A stretch of 64,000 bases of DNA. Origin: Oscillospiraceae bacterium (GTDB lineage: Bacteria > Bacillota > Clostridia > Oscillospirales > Acutalibacteraceae). The translations under genes and the position numbers were made by a program. Shown piece by piece: positions 18,384 through 26,923 of this stretch. Every line of letters starts with the position of its first letter. The stretch's first letter is position 1. Location of the stretch: positions 1 to 64,000 of the forward strand of contig SVPQ01000003.1 in NCBI GenBank assembly GCA_015065845.1. Direction: 5' to 3'. Below the pieces are notes generated by a model, which had not been told where the DNA came from, made no database searches, and saw only the letters and a list, made by a program, of their open reading frames with translations.

Positions 18384-18871
18384 TTTATATTCTCCAGAAA
18401 CTTGTCCGCGTCTTCTCGTGATTTAAAAATCACAATTTGTTTTTCGTTTTTATATTTTTCAAGTAATTCGTATATTTTCGGCAAAGATTTTTCTTTAAAT
18501 TCTTTAATAAACCCTGCAAACTCGGGGTCTAATTCTGTTTCAAGCCAGGGCAAATCGTATCTGTCTTTACCAATACGCTCAGTAGCACCCTGCAAACAGA
18601 CTTCGGTAGGTAAATCAAATAAAATTACTGTATCGCATTCTTTAAGTCGCATTTCTATTGTTCTGTTATAATTTCCGTCAATTATCCACTCTGTTGTAGC
18701 AAATATCTCTTTTATTCTCTCGTCAAATTCATCCCTTGAAATATGAGTTTTATCTGGTTTGTGCCACACCGCATCAAGATAATATAACGGAAGTTTTGTT
18801 TTCTTTTGTAATTTTTCTGCAAAGGTTGTTTTGCCACTGCCCGGGCAACCTATAACTATAACTTTTTTCAT
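18380..18871 (-). CDS. P-loop kinase, adenylate kinase/FlaR-like
   Basis: The 163 residues begin with the Walker A motif GCPGSGKTTFAEKL and continue with LYYLDAVWHKPD and WIIDGNYNRT, the typical signatures of the small topology-modulation (FlaR)/adenylate-kinase-like group. These proteins phosphorylate a nucleotide or small molecule, but substrates are unproven. It lies 18 bp after an acetyltransferase gene and overlaps the following zincin-GNAT gene, so the three are probably one transcript. Confidence 0.8.
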   Translation of the reverse strand: MKKVIVIGCPGSGKTTFAEKLQKKTKLPLYYLDAVWHKPDKTHISRDEFDERIKEIFATTEWIIDGNYNRTIEMRLKECDTVILFDLPTEVCLQGATERIGKDRYDLPWLETELDPEFAGFIKEFKEKSLPKIYELLEKYKNEKQIVIFKSREDADKFLENIK

Positions 18872-18889
18872 TCGTTTTCTTCACCAAAT

Positions 18890-19360
18890 TCAAAGTGTTT
18901 TTTCGTAAACATAATTCATAGCATCGCCATCCTCATGAGTACTCTCATGTTTAAATCCTGCTTTTGAAAATGCTTTTTGTGAAGCTTCGTTACTTGGATA
19001 AATTGTTGCTTCGGCTTTATGTATATCTAAACCTATTATCTCTTTTCCGTTATCAAGAAGTTCCTTAATCATTTTTGAACCTTTACCTTTTCCACGCACT
19101 TTAGGTGCAACTAAAACTTCCATTATGTAGATAACACTTTCATGCAAAGAAAAAAGAACCACTGCAAAAGGCTCGCCGTTTTCAAGAACTACTTTGCACC
19201 AATAATTTTCACCGACAACGATACCTTCTTCGTTATTCCAATATTCATAATTATATCGCCAACCATCATCCATACCTGTCATTTTAACCGCTTTTTTGTC
19301 GAGCCATTTTTCAACATATCGCATTGTGTCAGGATTATAATCTACCCACTTAAAATTCAT
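18890..19360 (-). CDS. GNAT-family N-acetyltransferase
   Basis: In 156 residues the GNAT core is clear: a beta-strand segment VIYIMEVLVAP, the acetyl-CoA loop VRGKGKGSKMI, and the C-terminal NEASQKAFSKAGF signature. It transfers an acetyl group from acetyl-CoA to an unknown amine. GGGAG precedes the ATG. It is the first gene of a set with the FlaR-like kinase and the zincin-GNAT protein. Confidence 0.85.
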   Translation of the reverse strand: MNFKWVDYNPDTMRYVEKWLDKKAVKMTGMDDGWRYNYEYWNNEEGIVVGENYWCKVVLENGEPFAVVLFSLHESVIYIMEVLVAPKVRGKGKGSKMIKELLDNGKEIIGLDIHKAEATIYPSNEASQKAFSKAGFKHESTHEDGDAMNYVYEKTL

Positions 19361-19447
19361 TTTAATTTCTCCCGATGAATTAGTTTTAAAATTTAATATT
19401 TAGATTTTACCATTACTACAAAACAAAATCAACTATACAACAAAAAA

Positions 19448-19483
19448 TCCACCGGACGAAATTTCAAAATTTCGTCCGGTGGA
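19448..19483 (-). terminator. Terminator of the V-type ATPase operon
   Basis: A perfect 17-bp stem (19448-19464 with 19467-19483) is followed on the minus strand by a TTTTTTG run, 15 bp after the last ATPase gene. Confidence 0.9.
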
Positions 19484-19498
19484 ATATTTTAATAAAAC

Positions 19499-19924
19499 TT
19501 AGCCTAAAGCAACCATGCTGAATACGAGTGCGAAGAGAGCAACTGTTTCGCAAAGACCAACAACTGTGATGTACTGTGAGAAACCTTTACCTGTTTCTGC
19601 TAATGCATCTGCACCTGCTGCACCTGCTTTACCTTGTACGAAAGCTGAAACTGCCATTGCAAGACCAGAAGCAATACCAAGACCAAATAAGAACATTGGG
19701 TCTGCATCTGCACCCTTCATCTGTTGCATCAAAAGGAAACCGTAAATTGTCTGTGTAAGTGGAGCACCTGCGAAAACTGTAAGAATGAAAGGTGCTGCTT
19801 TGTTACTCATATAACATTTTTTCCATGCACCAATTGATGCCTGACCTGCGATACCAATACCGATTGCAGAACCGATTGCTGCAATACCCATAGCTAATGC
19901 TGTTCCTAATAAACCTAAATTCAT
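19499..19924 (-). CDS. ntpK: V-type ATPase proteolipid subunit K
   Basis: I take the ATG at 19924 as the start because the in-frame GTG nine bases upstream lies inside the ribosome site GGAGTG. The 141 residues form four membrane helices (two hairpins). The ion carboxylate is E126 in helix 4. T57, Q58, Y61 and Q97 align with the Na+-ligand residues T64, Q65, Y68 and Q110 of the Enterococcus hirae NtpK ring, and Q97 to E126 has the same 29-residue spacing; the L61 ligand position is alanine. This predicts Na+ rather than H+ binding (inference). It is the last gene of the operon. Confidence 0.95.
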   Translation of the reverse strand: MNLGLLGTALAMGIAAIGSAIGIGIAGQASIGAWKKCYMSNKAAPFILTVFAGAPLTQTIYGFLLMQQMKGADADPMFLFGLGIASGLAMAVSAFVQGKAGAAGADALAETGKGFSQYITVVGLCETVALFALVFSMVALG

Positions 19925-19945
19925 AATGAACACTCCTTTAAAATT

Positions 19946-21865
19946 TTAATTTTCTTCATTGAATGGCTTGAACTTATGTCCACTCCAGGACATATCAAGG
20001 TGTGATGAAAATTCCAATGTGTTAAGTCTTATACCGTGAACGATAACTGACAAAACATTTAATATCATATTAAGTCCGTGACCGAATACTAAAAGTATTA
20101 CAGCAAATATCATAAACATAAAATTGCCGAGTAACGGACTTGCGAGTTCATTTACAGTTGCAGAAATTGCCGCACCTGCAAGACCAACCGCCCAGAGTCT
20201 TATATAAGAAACTATATCTGAGAAAACATTTACCACTCCGAGTAAAACAGAAACTATGTTTTTAAGACTTTCGAGAATGGATTTTACAACGCTTCCCTCA
20301 TAGTTTGAAAATACAAAACTCATTACAAAACCAACTATAACAAGCACTAAAGCAACAGTACCTACCGGAATTCCGCTGATAACAAGACCGAATGGGAACA
20401 CCTGAGGATTAACAACGAAACTTAATACTACATAGTAAATACCAACAAGTTGGAATATTGAACCGAAATCGCCAAGAATTTTAATTGATTTTCTGTTTCT
20501 TTTTGCAACCTTAATATGAGCTACAACAAGCTGAATTAAAGCGAGTGAGAAGCAGAATATCTGTAAATTCTGTGCGGTAGTAAGTCCCGCTTCTCCGTTA
20601 GTCCAGAACGGGTACCAGATTTTATCTGCATACACATTTGAAATAACAGGAATTGAAATGCTTTGTAAGAACTGTGGTAATTTTTCTGCAGGAAGACCAC
20701 CCCAGGTACAAGTTACTGTACCCCAGAGAACAGTTGAAAGTCCAAACAGTCCTAAAAGTAAAAATGCAGGTGGAATTTCCTTTTTTGCTTTTTTTGTTTT
20801 TATAATCAATGCGGCTGCGACTACTGTTAAAAGAAGTCCATAAACACCGTCACCGAATATAATTCCGAAGAAAATAAGAATAAATCCTAAGAACCAACCT
20901 GAAATATCGTACTCAAAATACCCCGGAACAGTACCTAAGAAGTCTGTCAATGGGTAAATAAGACTTACAAACTTATTATTTTTAAGTTTTGTTGGTACAT
21001 TATCTTCTTCAGTAGGGTCACTGACTAAAAGTCCCCATGAATTCTCTTTAGCGGTTTCTTTAATTTTAGAAAGATTTTCTTCTTCAACATATCCTGTAAA
21101 ATATGCAATAGATACATTTCCGTCAGAAGATACGCTTTCATCCGCCATACCCGTTGCATAAACTTCAAACTCAATTTCTTTTTCGCAAGTTTTTATAGCA
21201 TTTTTCATACTCTTCGCGTAACCTGCGTAAGAAGAAATTTTTTCGTCTATTTCTGCAATACGGTCAGCTTTTTCTTCGATTTCTGAAGTTAATTCCTGAT
21301 TTGAAATCTTAGGTAATTCAAATCTGTAACTTCTCAGTGAGTCAATAACTTCATCTTCACCTTCAATTCCCGATTTTACTAAAAGGAATTTAACTGAATT
21401 TTTAGTTTTTTCCATACTCACTGTTTTTACTGAGTCACCTAAATTTTCATATTCTGATGGTGGCATTTCATAAAATGAAACTTCAACACCTTTTTCAGTT
21501 AAATCAGCAATAACTACGGGGTCGATTTCACCCCATTTTTTAATTCGCTCAAGTTCAGAACTTAATGCAACTTTTTCACTTAGACAAGTTTTCTTTTCTT
21601 CTGAAAGTGAATAGATTTCTTTTGAAATATTAAGAACTTCATCTTTAGATGCATCTTTCATTTCAACATTTTTATTTTTCTTTTCACTTACGCTGAAAAT
21701 AGCACTTTCAAGTAAAGCAATCTGTTCTTTTAACTCTTCTATTTTTTTACCGGAACCCTCTGTTATTTCAATATGAAGAATTCCTAATTTACGAAGTTTT
21801 TTGAGCGTTTCTTTTTTCTTGTCTCCCATAATCATAAGAGAGACTTTTTTCATAGGCACTATCAT
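19946..21865 (-). CDS. ntpI: V-type ATPase subunit I (membrane stator/ion channel)
   Basis: This 639-residue protein has the standard subunit a/I design: a soluble coiled-coil N-half (about 1-330) and about seven to eight membrane helices in the C-half (from about 330). The channel helix contains SYIRLWAVGLAGAAIS, with the essential Arg that faces the proteolipid ring, and HGLNMILNVLSVIVHGIRLNTLEF. The start ATG overlaps the stop of subunit D (ATGA). It couples ion flow to rotation. Confidence 0.95.
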   Translation of the reverse strand: MIVPMKKVSLMIMGDKKKETLKKLRKLGILHIEITEGSGKKIEELKEQIALLESAIFSVSEKKNKNVEMKDASKDEVLNISKEIYSLSEEKKTCLSEKVALSSELERIKKWGEIDPVVIADLTEKGVEVSFYEMPPSEYENLGDSVKTVSMEKTKNSVKFLLVKSGIEGEDEVIDSLRSYRFELPKISNQELTSEIEEKADRIAEIDEKISSYAGYAKSMKNAIKTCEKEIEFEVYATGMADESVSSDGNVSIAYFTGYVEEENLSKIKETAKENSWGLLVSDPTEEDNVPTKLKNNKFVSLIYPLTDFLGTVPGYFEYDISGWFLGFILIFFGIIFGDGVYGLLLTVVAAALIIKTKKAKKEIPPAFLLLGLFGLSTVLWGTVTCTWGGLPAEKLPQFLQSISIPVISNVYADKIWYPFWTNGEAGLTTAQNLQIFCFSLALIQLVVAHIKVAKRNRKSIKILGDFGSIFQLVGIYYVVLSFVVNPQVFPFGLVISGIPVGTVALVLVIVGFVMSFVFSNYEGSVVKSILESLKNIVSVLLGVVNVFSDIVSYIRLWAVGLAGAAISATVNELASPLLGNFMFMIFAVILLVFGHGLNMILNVLSVIVHGIRLNTLEFSSHLDMSWSGHKFKPFNEEN

Positions 21866-22494
21866 AACGCTTGAACCTCCATTTCTGAAGATACTTCGTC
21901 ACGGGCTGCAATTTTGCGTTTTGAAATTTTAGAACGCACAACTGCACTTACCTGCTGGTCTGCCATATAAATAGATATTTTTTTAATGTTCTCTTCTGTT
22001 TCGGGGATTTTAACCTTTTCAAACAAGTTAACTCTTTGTGAAGTAGAAAGAAGTTCTTTTTCTAAAAGTCTTACTTGTTCGTCTAACACTTCCGCCTCTA
22101 AGTCGAGTGACATTGCCTTTTCCATATGATTAGCGGCAATATCTACCCAAAGAGGTGTTTCATATAAATCATAATCGCCTCTCATAAAATCCGCACCCTC
22201 AAAGGTAGGGATTGTAACACCGGCAATATTACCTGTGCCTTTACGGATGTTACTTACGGTAATTATTCCATCGGGAAAAGCACTTTTTTCACTGAATACA
22301 GCAATCCATGAAGAAAAACCTTTTTCTAAGTTTTCTCTTTCTTGTCTTACCGCAACAGCTTTTGCTTCAATAGTTCTTATTTCTGATTGAAGTTGTTGCT
22401 TTTTAAGTGTCAGCGTAGGCAAATATCTCCGGTACATTTTAAGAGCATCTTTTTGTACCTTTAACTCGTTTTTGGTTAGTTTGATTTTTGCCAA
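21862..22494 (-). CDS. ntpD: V-type ATPase subunit D (central shaft)
   Basis: The 210 residues are nearly all helical coiled coil at both ends with a central globular piece, matching subunit D, the rotor shaft inside the A3B3 head. The start is a TTG at 22494 directly after AAGGAGGA, the only well-placed start. Overlaps subunit I by 4 bp. It lies between B and I, the usual order in this operon type. Confidence 0.92.
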   Translation of the reverse strand: MAKIKLTKNELKVQKDALKMYRRYLPTLTLKKQQLQSEIRTIEAKAVAVRQERENLEKGFSSWIAVFSEKSAFPDGIITVSNIRKGTGNIAGVTIPTFEGADFMRGDYDLYETPLWVDIAANHMEKAMSLDLEAEVLDEQVRLLEKELLSTSQRVNLFEKVKIPETEENIKKISIYMADQQVSAVVRSKISKRKIAARDEVSSEMEVQAL

Positions 22495-22537
22495 AACTCT
22501 GTCCTCCTTACTATTTTCTGATTAAATTCTTTTTGCC

Positions 22538-23833
22538 TTATTTTACAGGCCAGAATTCATCTGTAAGGTCTGACTTAATTCCGGTTTCATCCTTTTCGAA
22601 GCACTCTGCTAAAATCTGCCAACCTAAATCAAGTGACTCTTCAAGTGACAAGTTAACTGACAAATCCATAAGTTTGTTTTCGAAAAGTTCACCATATTTC
22701 AATAATTTTTCATCCCAACGGTTCATTGAGAAACCCATATTTTTCTTCTCAATTGTCTCTTTGTAAGATGAATACAATCTGATCATTGAGTCCATAAGGA
22801 TACGGTGGTCCTTACGGGTTTTACTGTTAACATTCTGTTTGAGACGGGAAAGTGAACCGAATGGCTCAATTCTTCCACCCTTAAGATAATACTGACCTTC
22901 TGTAATATAACCTGTATTATCAGGAACAGGGTGAGTAACATCATCACCAGGCATTGTAGTAACTGCAAGAACAGTAACAGAACCGGAATTTGCAAAGTCA
23001 ACTGCTTTTTCGTAACGCGAAGCAAGTTGAGAATAAAGGTCACCAGGATAACCACGGTTAGACGGAACCTGTTCCTGAGTAATTGCAATTTCTTTCATTG
23101 AGTCTGCAAAGTTTGTCATATCAGTAAGAAGAACCAATACATCTTTATCCTGTAAAGCAAATTGCTCTGCAACTGCCAAAGACATATCAGGAATCATCAT
23201 ACATTCAACAGTCGGGTCAGATGCGGTGTGAATAAACATTACTGTTTTACTTAAAGCGCCACCGTTTGAAAGTTCTTCTTTAAAGTAAAGGAAGTCGTCA
23301 TATTTAAGACCCATACCGCCGAGCACAATAACATCTGCTTCTGCCTGTAAAGCAATGCGCGCAAGAAGTTGGTTGTAAGGCTCACCGGAAATTGAGAAAA
23401 TAGGAAGTTTCTGTGAAACAACCAATGTATTGAACATATCTATCATAGGGATATTGGTTCTCATCATTCTGTTAGCAAGAATACGCTTTGTAGGGTTAAC
23501 AGACGGGCCACCAATTGGTTTCATATTTTCTGTAAGTGCAGGGCCTTTATCTCTTGGCTCACCTGAACCGTTGAAAATACGACCTAATAAATCTTCGCTG
23601 AATGATACACGCATTTCCTGACCTAAGAAACGAACTTCGTCACCGGTAGAAACACCCTGACCACCTGCGAACACCTGTAAAGAAACTGTGTCACCATCAA
23701 TTTTATTAACCTGAGCGAGAGATTTACCGAATTGTGTGTTTATCTGTGCTAATTCGTTATAGCGTACACCGTCAGCTTTTACAGTGATAACGTTACCTGT
23801 AATTGATTCAATTCTGTTATATATTTTACCCAT
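22538..23833 (-). CDS. ntpB: V-type ATPase subunit B (non-catalytic)
   Basis: The ATG at 23833 is chosen because AAAGGAGAG lies just upstream; an in-frame GTG at 23839 sits too close to it. The 431 residues have the subunit B signatures: [48 protein letters not shown] and a degenerate P-loop (FSISGEPYN) where catalytic subunits have GxxGxGKT. It forms the alternating head ring with A. It starts two bases after the stop of subunit A. Confidence 0.95.
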   Translation of the reverse strand: MGKIYNRIESITGNVITVKADGVRYNELAQINTQFGKSLAQVNKIDGDTVSLQVFAGGQGVSTGDEVRFLGQEMRVSFSEDLLGRIFNGSGEPRDKGPALTENMKPIGGPSVNPTKRILANRMMRTNIPMIDMFNTLVVSQKLPIFSISGEPYNQLLARIALQAEADVIVLGGMGLKYDDFLYFKEELSNGGALSKTVMFIHTASDPTVECMMIPDMSLAVAEQFALQDKDVLVLLTDMTNFADSMKEIAITQEQVPSNRGYPGDLYSQLASRYEKAVDFANSGSVTVLAVTTMPGDDVTHPVPDNTGYITEGQYYLKGGRIEPFGSLSRLKQNVNSKTRKDHRILMDSMIRLYSSYKETIEKKNMGFSMNRWDEKLLKYGELFENKLMDLSVNLSLEESLDLGWQILAECFEKDETGIKSDLTDEFWPVK

Positions 23834-23835
23834 TA

Positions 23836-25608
23836 TCACTCACTCTCCTTTAAAAGAAGTTCTGCCTGTGCACTTATAGCACCTTTGCCTTCATTATACA
23901 TTTCGTCAATTTCTTGTTCTGCCTTTTTAAATGCATCGCTTTCGAATTCTGTATAATTCCAGTTAATAAATTTCTGACGCATACGGTTAAAGAAACTACG
24001 CGCATCGTCTTTATTATCAAGAACATATTCACTGCCAAGAACACGAATAAGTTTATCTGTAACATAGCACTGACGCTCTCTTGTACAGTTTGCTTCAATC
24101 AAATCAAATGAGTTCTGTTGAAGATAAACTGCGTCAAGCATTTCTGCTTTAAGATATACCTGATAGTCAGAAAGACTTGTACCTTCTTCACCAACAACCT
24201 TCATCATAGAGCCGATTTCGTCACCCTCAAGAAGAATGTTTTTGCAGTATGCTGATTTTTTAGAATCAGTAACTGTCTTATATTTTGACCACGAAATAAG
24301 TGGGTCAATTGCAGGGTATTTTCTGGCATCTGAACGCTCACGGGAAAGACCGTGGAATGCACCAACAACTTTAAGAGTTGCCTGTGTAACCGGTTCTTCA
24401 AAGTTACCACCAGCAGGAGAAACTGTACCGCCGATTGTAACTGAACCTGTGCTACCATCAGGTAAACGCACATAACCCGCTCTTTCATAGAATGCTGCAA
24501 TATAAGATTCAAGATAAGCCGGGAATGCTTCTTCACCAGGAATTTCTTCAAGACGACCAGACATTTCTCTTAAAGCCTGTGCCCAACGTGAAGTTGAGTC
24601 TGCAAGAAGAAGAACGTGAAGACCCATTTGTCTGTAATATTCTGCAAGTGTTACTGAAGTGTAAACTGATGCTTCACGGGAAGCAACCGGCATTGATGAA
24701 GTATTACAGATAATAATTGTTCTTTCCATAAGCGAACGACCTGTTTTAGGGTCAGTAAGTTCAGGGAACTCTGTAAGAGTTTCAACAACCTCACCAGCAC
24801 GCTCACCACAAGCAGCAATAATAACTATATCAACATCGGCATATTTTGATGTTGTATGCTGTAAAACTGTTTTACCTGCACCGAAAGGACCAGGTGTACA
24901 GTAAGTACCACCCTTTGCAACAGGGAAGAACGAGTCTATAAGACGCACCTTTGTTTCCATTGTTTCCTGTGGTGCTAATCTTTCACTGTAACATTTAACT
25001 GCACGTTTAACAGGCCATCTGAATGCCATTGAAATCTCTATTTCTTTACCACGTTCATCTGTTACTACTGCAATTGTTTCATTTACTGTATATTCGCCTT
25101 TTTCATTGATTGACTTTACTTTATAAGTACCAAGTAAATTAAAAGGAATGAATATTTTGTGAGTAAATGGTCCTTCTGGAACTGTACCTATATATTCACC
25201 TGCTTTTAAAGTGTCGCCCACCTTTGCAGTTGGTGTGAATTCCCATTTCTTTTCTGTATTTAAACCATCGGCATAAATACCTCTCTCCAAAAACCAACCT
25301 GCTTGTTCTGCTAAAACAGGAAGTGGATTCTGAAGACCATCATAAACCTGACCTAAAAGACCAGGACCTAACTGAGCAGATAACATTTCGCCAGTGAATT
25401 CTACATCGTCACCGCATTTAATACCGCCAGTCATTTCATAAACCTGAATTTGTGCGATATCACCTTTTATACGGATAACCTCACTTTTGAGTTTAACATC
25501 ATCTACTTTAACATAACAAATTTCGTTCATGGAAACATCGCCAGTAAACCTTACTGAGACGAGGTTACCATTAACGCTTACAACCTTACCTATATTTTCG
25601 GTCATCAT
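23836..25608 (-). CDS. ntpA: V-type ATPase catalytic subunit A
   Basis: In 590 residues the P-loop [11 protein letters not shown] (240-250) and the nucleotide-site motifs [19 protein letters not shown] and [16 protein letters not shown] are intact, and the non-homologous insert typical of A subunits lies before the P-loop. It hydrolyses or makes ATP in the A3B3 head. The start overlaps the stop of the DUF2764 gene. Two consecutive ATGs make the exact start uncertain by one codon. Confidence 0.97.
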   Translation of the reverse strand: MMTENIGKVVSVNGNLVSVRFTGDVSMNEICYVKVDDVKLKSEVIRIKGDIAQIQVYEMTGGIKCGDDVEFTGEMLSAQLGPGLLGQVYDGLQNPLPVLAEQAGWFLERGIYADGLNTEKKWEFTPTAKVGDTLKAGEYIGTVPEGPFTHKIFIPFNLLGTYKVKSINEKGEYTVNETIAVVTDERGKEIEISMAFRWPVKRAVKCYSERLAPQETMETKVRLIDSFFPVAKGGTYCTPGPFGAGKTVLQHTTSKYADVDIVIIAACGERAGEVVETLTEFPELTDPKTGRSLMERTIIICNTSSMPVASREASVYTSVTLAEYYRQMGLHVLLLADSTSRWAQALREMSGRLEEIPGEEAFPAYLESYIAAFYERAGYVRLPDGSTGSVTIGGTVSPAGGNFEEPVTQATLKVVGAFHGLSRERSDARKYPAIDPLISWSKYKTVTDSKKSAYCKNILLEGDEIGSMMKVVGEEGTSLSDYQVYLKAEMLDAVYLQQNSFDLIEANCTRERQCYVTDKLIRVLGSEYVLDNKDDARSFFNRMRQKFINWNYTEFESDAFKKAEQEIDEMYNEGKGAISAQAELLLKESE

Positions 25609-26159
25609 ATAACCTCCAATCTTTCTCCACTCATAATGGAGTTGTAAATATTCTTATATGCAGTTTCTCCACTTTCAGTATCAAACTGTTTAATACGCGA
25701 AATCAACTTTAATTTAAGTCCGTAATAGAAAACAAAATCTTCTGAGAAAGAGTCCATAGGTCTTAAAGACTCTAAAAATTCCAATCTGTACTTATTAAGG
25801 AATTTTTCTGCTTCCATTGGATTTTCAATTTCTACCGCTTCGCGTACTGCTTGTTGGAGTTCAACTGGAATAGAGTTTTCATTAATCTCGAACTGCTTCT
25901 TCATTTTTTCAGCACGTGCTTTTGCAAGAACAAGACGCAACTTGCGTTCGCCATCGTTCCACGCTTCTACTAAAGAAGAACTTGATTTTTCATAATCTCT
26001 TGATGGCATAAGTGTCAGTTTTTTTAGTTGTTCCTGTGACTTTTTACTTAAAAAACGCTCACAAAGTTCAAAAAAGCGTTCTTCAGTAATAGGCATAGGA
26101 ACATTCTCTGAAAGTCCGTCTAATGAAGGCAGTTGAGATATTAAATAATACTCAGCCAT
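25605..26159 (-). CDS. DUF2764-family protein of the V-type ATPase operon
   Basis: The 184-residue protein begins MAEYYLISQLPSLDGL and ends in paired helices (FYYGLKLKLISRIKQFD), matching the DUF2764 family that occupies this operon position in Chlamydia, spirochaete and Bacteroidetes V-type ATPases. No canonical subunit C or F gene is present in the operon, so it may take over the C-like connector role; that is inference. The gene overlaps subunit A by 4 bp and follows subunit E by 2 bp. Confidence 0.8.
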   Translation of the reverse strand: MAEYYLISQLPSLDGLSENVPMPITEERFFELCERFLSKKSQEQLKKLTLMPSRDYEKSSSSLVEAWNDGERKLRLVLAKARAEKMKKQFEINENSIPVELQQAVREAVEIENPMEAEKFLNKYRLEFLESLRPMDSFSEDFVFYYGLKLKLISRIKQFDTESGETAYKNIYNSIMSGERLEVI

Positions 26160-26161
26160 AA

Positions 26162-26770
26162 TTATTCAGCCTCTCTTAAAAGTGACGCAATTTTAGGACT
26201 AAGATAATCTGCCAACATTTCTGTAACAGCATCTTTTGAGTAATCGTAATAAGCTCCGCCCTCGTTTACAGCAATACGGAATCCGCCGTCAAAATTATCA
26301 TTTGCTTTGAGAGTGATGCCTTTTTGCATTTTTTCTTTAAGACCTGAAAGAACTGTATCTTCAAGTTTCTTTAAATCTTCGCTATTAAGAATAACAGTTA
26401 TTTCTTCAGCGTCAGGTTTGCTTGTCCAACCATCAACTGCTTTTACAATAATCTTTGCTAATTCTTCACTTGAATAAATGCCTGAAACATTTTCACTTAA
26501 AATGGCTTTAAGTTCTTTAGTAACACTTTCTCTGAAAGAAATGAGTAAATTTCTGCCTGCCTGACGAAGAGCATCTTCGCCTGATTTTACTGTTCTTTCA
26601 TTTTCTGTTTTAGCATCAAGTATAAGTTTTTCAGCTTCTGCTTTTGCCCCAGAAATGATTTTTTCAGCTTCTGCTTTTGCCGCAGCAAGTATAGTTTCAG
26701 CCTGAGTCTCTGCTGCTTCTACACCGTCTTTTTTAATCTGGTCGATAAGCTCCTGTAATTGTATTTCCAC
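26162..26770 (-). CDS. ntpE: V-type ATPase subunit E (peripheral stalk)
   Basis: The 202 residues have the E-subunit plan: a long charged N-terminal helix (about 1-95, rich in AEAEKI repeats) and a mixed C-terminal domain that contacts the A3B3 head. The start codon is GTG at 26770, directly after AAAGGAGAGAG. As the first gene of the operon it follows a promoter at 26798-26826. It anchors the stator stalk. Confidence 0.9.
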   Translation of the reverse strand: MEIQLQELIDQIKKDGVEAAETQAETILAAAKAEAEKIISGAKAEAEKLILDAKTENERTVKSGEDALRQAGRNLLISFRESVTKELKAILSENVSGIYSSEELAKIIVKAVDGWTSKPDAEEITVILNSEDLKKLEDTVLSGLKEKMQKGITLKANDNFDGGFRIAVNEGGAYYDYSKDAVTEMLADYLSPKIASLLREAE

Positions 26771-26797
26771 AAAGCTCTCTCCTTTTCTATTGATTTC

Positions 26798-26826
26798 TGT
26801 ATATAAAATACCAAAGTTAATGTTAA
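26798..26826 (-). promoter_or_regulatory. Promoter of the V-type ATPase operon
   Basis: On the minus strand TTAACA (26821-26826), 17 bp and TATACA (26798-26803) lie about 30 bp before the GTG start of the first gene. Confidence 0.6.
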
Positions 26827-26829
26827 CAT

Positions 26830-26876
26830 AAAATCACCAAAATTTCAAGACTTTCTCCTGAATTTTTGGTGATTTT
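26830..26876 (-). terminator. Hairpin between beta-helix gene and ATPase operon
   Basis: Two 15-nt arms (26830-26844 and 26862-26876) pair almost perfectly around AT-rich loop sequence, about 50 bp after the beta-helix gene stop. It is the likely terminator of that gene. Confidence 0.6.
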
Positions 26877-26923
26877 CGTTGATTATTTTTCTTTAAATGA
26901 AATTTTTGGCTTTTTTACCTTTT

